A DNA stretch of 64,000 nucleotides. Source: an uncultured Lachnospiraceae bacterium (GTDB taxonomy: Bacteria > Bacillota > Clostridia > Lachnospirales > Lachnospiraceae). The notes beneath the pieces are model-generated. The model did not search any database and was not told the origin of the DNA. It saw nothing but the letters and a program-made list of their open reading frames with translations. The stretch is taken from contig CANQRR010000001.1 of assembly GCA_947626285.1 (NCBI GenBank), positions 85,024 through 149,023 of the forward strand. The letters are read 5' to 3'. The position numbers and the translations under genes are program-made. Shown one piece after another: positions 61,872 to 64,000 of this stretch; positions within the stretch are counted from its first letter, which is position 1; each line of letters opens with the position of its first letter.

Positions 61872-63308
61872 ATGAAAAGAATATTGTATGTGACATCTGA
61901 GGCGGTCCCGTTTATCAAGACGGGAGGACTTGCGGATGTGGCCGGCTCCCTGCCGAAGTGTTTTGACAAGAATGAATTCGACGTGCGCGTGATCTTGCCG
62001 AAGTATCAGTGCATGAGTGAAGAGTGGAAGAGCAAGATGAATTACGTGACGCATTTCTATATGGATCTTGCGTGGCGTTCCCAGTATGTCGGCGTGCTGG
62101 AGATGCAGTACGAGGGCGTGCAGTTCTACTTTATCGACAATGAATACTATTTTTCCGGGGCGAAGCCTTACGGAAATATCTATCAGGACATCGAGAAGTT
62201 CGCGTTCTTCTCGAAGGCCGCGCTCTCCGCGCTGCCGCTGATCGGTTTCAAGCCGGACATCGTGCACTGCCACGACTGGCAGACGGGTCTGATCCCGGTG
62301 CTCCTCAAGGATAAGTTCCACGAGGGCGAGTTCTTCCGGGACATGAAGTCGATCATCACGATCCACAACCTCAAGTTCCAGGGCATCTGGGACGTGAAGA
62401 CGGTGCGCGACATCACGGGACTTCCGGCCTACTACTTCACGCCGGATAAGCTTGAGGCGTACGGCGACGCGAACTACTTAAAGGGCGGCATCGTGTACGC
62501 GGACGCGATTACGACGGTGAGCGATACTTACGCCGAGGAGATCAAGATGCCGTTCTACGGCGAGGGCCTTGACGGACTGATGAGGGCGCGTTCCAATTCC
62601 CTGCGCGGGATCGTGAACGGCATCGATTACGATGAGTACAATCCGGAGACGGACGCCCTGATCGAACATAACTACAACGCGCGGAATTTCCGCAAGGAGA
62701 AGATTAAGAACAAGCGCGCCCTGCAGCGTGAGCTGGGGCTGAACCAGAGCGATTCCACGTTCATGGTCGGCATCGTCTCCCGTCTGACGGACCAGAAGGG
62801 TTTCGATCTGATCGCGCATATGATGGATGAGATGTGCCAGAACGACATTCAGATCGTCGTGCTCGGCACCGGCGAGGAGAAGTACGAGAACATGTTCCGC
62901 CACTTTGCGTGGAAGTATCAGGGCAAGGTGTCCGCGAACATCTTCTACTCCGAGGCGCTGTCGCACAAGATCTACGCCTCCTGCGACGCGTTTCTGATGC
63001 CTTCGCTGTTCGAGCCGTGCGGGCTGTCGCAGCTGATGAGCCTGCGCTACGGCACCGTGCCGATCGTCCGCGAGACCGGAGGCCTCAAGGACACGGTCAT
63101 CCCGTACAATGAGTACGAGAGCACCGGCACCGGCTTCAGCTTCGCGAACTACAACGCGCACGAGATGTACTTCACACTTCAGTACGCGATGTCGGTCTAC
63201 TACAATAAGAAGCGCGAGTGGAACAAGATGATCGACCGCGGCATGGCGCAGGACTTCTCCTGGCACAGTTCAGCCGCGAAATACGCGGAGCTTTACAACT
63301 GGCTATAA
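61872..63308 (+). CDS. glgA: Glycogen synthase (ADP-glucose type, GT5)
   Basis: 478 residues. Transfers glucose from ADP-glucose to alpha-1,4-glucan. The N-terminal KTGGLADVAGSLPK holds the Lys of the ADP-glucose site (KxGGL). Also DIVHCHDWQTGLIP, GIVNGIDYDEYNPETD, VGIVSRLTDQKGFDLI, and the C-terminal FEPCGLSQLMSLRYGTVPIVRETGGLKDTV with the catalytic Glu of the EPCGLxQ pattern. GGAGG site. Isolated from other glg genes. Glycogen may serve as granulose-type reserve before sporulation, an inference from its place after spo0A. Confidence 0.95.
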   Translation: MKRILYVTSEAVPFIKTGGLADVAGSLPKCFDKNEFDVRVILPKYQCMSEEWKSKMNYVTHFYMDLAWRSQYVGVLEMQYEGVQFYFIDNEYYFSGAKPYGNIYQDIEKFAFFSKAALSALPLIGFKPDIVHCHDWQTGLIPVLLKDKFHEGEFFRDMKSIITIHNLKFQGIWDVKTVRDITGLPAYYFTPDKLEAYGDANYLKGGIVYADAITTVSDTYAEEIKMPFYGEGLDGLMRARSNSLRGIVNGIDYDEYNPETDALIEHNYNARNFRKEKIKNKRALQRELGLNQSDSTFMVGIVSRLTDQKGFDLIAHMMDEMCQNDIQIVVLGTGEEKYENMFRHFAWKYQGKVSANIFYSEALSHKIYASCDAFLMPSLFEPCGLSQLMSLRYGTVPIVRETGGLKDTVIPYNEYESTGTGFSFANYNAHEMYFTLQYAMSVYYNKKREWNKMIDRGMAQDFSWHSSAAKYAELYNWL

Positions 63309-63332
63309 AGACCATTCCTGTTACAGCAAGCA

Positions 63333-63377
63333 AAAGATCTCCGGGAAGTCCTGCAGAGGGCTCCCGGAGATCTTTCA
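63333..63377 (+). terminator. Terminator of glgA
   Basis: Fourteen perfect pairs AAAGATCTCCGGGA/TCCCGGAGATCTTT with a 15-base loop, then CATG; no long T tract beyond the stem's own. Confidence 0.7.
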
Positions 63378-63530
63378 TGTCATTAGAAACTTCATTTCCC
63401 ATGAACCAAAGAGCGATTCGGGCAGCAATGTACATTTCTTCATATTTTTTTGAAAAGCAGGAATAAGATTCCTTCTTTTGGAAGATACTGTGAGCGTAAC
63501 CGAAAATTTTCCTATAAGGAGGGAATTTTT

Positions 63531-63716
63531 ATGAACGAGATCTCAGAACTGGATCTTCAGAATCTCCGCCATCTGATCGGCGGATTCTCAACGACGCACT
63601 GCAAGATGCAGGCATACGCGGAGCAGGCGTCAGACCCGAACGTGAAACAGTTTTTCCAGAAGTCCGCGCAGTCGGCGATGGAGGGCAAACAGCAGTTAAT
63701 GAAGTTTCTGCAGTAA
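63531..63716 (+). CDS. Small helical protein, spore-coat-type
   Basis: 61 residues, AAGGAGGG site 8 bases before ATG at 63531. NEISELDLQNLRHLIGGFST, THCKMQAYAEQASDPNVKQFFQKSA and GKQQLMKFLQ form two amphipathic helices of the ferritin-like hairpin seen in small CotF-related proteins of Clostridia. The next gene starts like a coat protein of the same class, suggesting a coat pair. Confidence 0.65.
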   Translation: MNEISELDLQNLRHLIGGFSTTHCKMQAYAEQASDPNVKQFFQKSAQSAMEGKQQLMKFLQ

Positions 63717-63726
63717 ATGTCGGGAC

Positions 63727-63756
63727 AGACCGAATCACTTGCTGATGAGGTCGTAA
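63727..63756 (+). repeat. AGACCGAA-family repeat, first copy of a tandem pair
   Basis: Identical over 30 bp to 63887-63916 (AGACCGAATCACTTGCTGAT...) and related to 30145-30203 and 61704-61755. About 130 bases separate the two; between them is a stem GCAAGCCT/AGGCTTGC enclosing ATCGAC-GAA-GTCGAT (63776-63813). Confidence 0.85.
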
Positions 63757-63886
63757 GAACATGAGACAGGTGTGAGCAAGCCTATCGACGAAGTCGATTT
63801 GGAACAGGCTTGCGAATTGCATCTGCGAAGGAAATGAGCAGATACAAGTTCCTGCAGTGAAATTGTTGCTGCGAACGGTTCAAGAG

Positions 63887-63916
63887 AGACCGAATCACTT
63901 GCTGATGAGGTCGTAA
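63887..63916 (+). repeat. AGACCGAA-family repeat, second copy
   Basis: Perfect 30-bp repeat of 63727-63756. It ends 22 bases before the next start codon, so it would lie in that gene's leader. Confidence 0.85.
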
Positions 63917-63938
63917 AGAGAGTCAGGAGGGAAAAACG

Positions 63939-64000
63939 ATGTTGGATGAGAAGACAATGGTATCAGACACGCTGGCCGGGATCAACGGCGAGCTTGTGCG
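63939..64000 (+). CDS. Start of a spore-coat (CotF-like) protein, cut by window edge
   Basis: CAGGAGGG site, ATG at 63939, first 20 residues MLDEKTMVSDTLAGINGELV visible. The LAGINGEL pattern is like the start of CotF-type coat proteins. Too short to be sure. Confidence 0.5.
   Translation, partial: MLDEKTMVSDTLAGINGELV

Noticed and set aside
61642..61896. Minus-strand 84-residue gene
   Set aside because: It covers the inverted-repeat element and the glgA start; no ribosome site.

Overview
The window looks like the chromosome of a spore-forming Clostridia member, most likely Lachnospiraceae-like. Evidence by eye: clearly G+C-rich codons, strong AGGAGG-type ribosome sites, SigA-type TTGACA/TATAAT promoters, and the sporulation genes spoVAC, spoIVB, spo0A and coat-type proteins. 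The strand-ordered housekeeping run asp23-nusB-xseAB-ispA-dxs-tlyA-nadK-argR-recN-spoIVB is a Firmicutes signature. No rRNA, tRNA, CRISPR array, prophage or transposase gene was seen.

Layout. 1-2.8 kb (minus): a TrpXYZ-type ABC importer (ATPase cut by the left edge, permease, binding protein). 3.1-13.2 kb (plus): secreted LRR/Ig-like protein, amidase, mutY, glycosyltransferase, PAP2 phosphatase, glnS, DUF218 protein, HAD phosphatase and a lone spoVAC. 13.3-16.9 kb: divergent TraX-like gene and an MBOAT/DHHW O-acylation pair. 17-23.2 kb: thyA-folA facing a large beta-propeller/HD-GYP sensor and pyrBI. 23.4-28.6 kb: BMP-type nucleoside ABC importer. 28.7-30.2 kb: AT-richer DUF4143 ATPase behind four 32-bp operator-like repeats. 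30.3-43.4 kb: prfC, then the conserved nusB...spoIVB run. 43.4-60.8 kb: accessory block separating spoIVB from its usual neighbour spo0A. It holds a DUF975/CmpB membrane protein, a HExxH protein, a nucleotidase, a corrinoid ABC importer with two cobU-like genes, an orphan double-glycine peptide precursor, a RelB/YoeB toxin-antitoxin pair, a sugar-type ABC importer and a secreted protein. 60.8-64 kb: spo0A, glgA and small coat-type genes.

How it fits together. Transport with salvage is a theme: nucleosides, corrinoids with CobU, sugars, amino-acid-like ligands. Nucleotide supply (thyA-folA, pyrBI, nucleotidase, BMP importer) and isoprenoid/translation/repair genes (ispA, dxs, tlyA, prfC, recN) form the core. 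spo0A has Spo0A-box-like sites upstream, consistent with autoregulation.

The most unusual content is non-coding. (1) A composite palindromic repeat of about 320-375 bp occurs after argR and inside the sugar ABC operon, and its 3' half stands alone at 59.4 kb. (2) A second small dispersed repeat ('AGACCGAA...') occurs at 30.1, 61.7 and twice at 63.8 kb; at 61.7 kb it lies in a 129-bp element with terminal inverted repeats. (3) Four 32-bp-spaced repeats end inside the promoter of the DUF4143 ATPase. (4) A 42-bp minisatellite precedes dxs. (5) Two BlaI/CopY-like dyads lie over the start of the O-acyltransferase transcript. The orphan Cys-rich peptide at 52.4 kb is the best candidate for an undescribed product. 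All functional calls come from reading the sequence; no database search was run.
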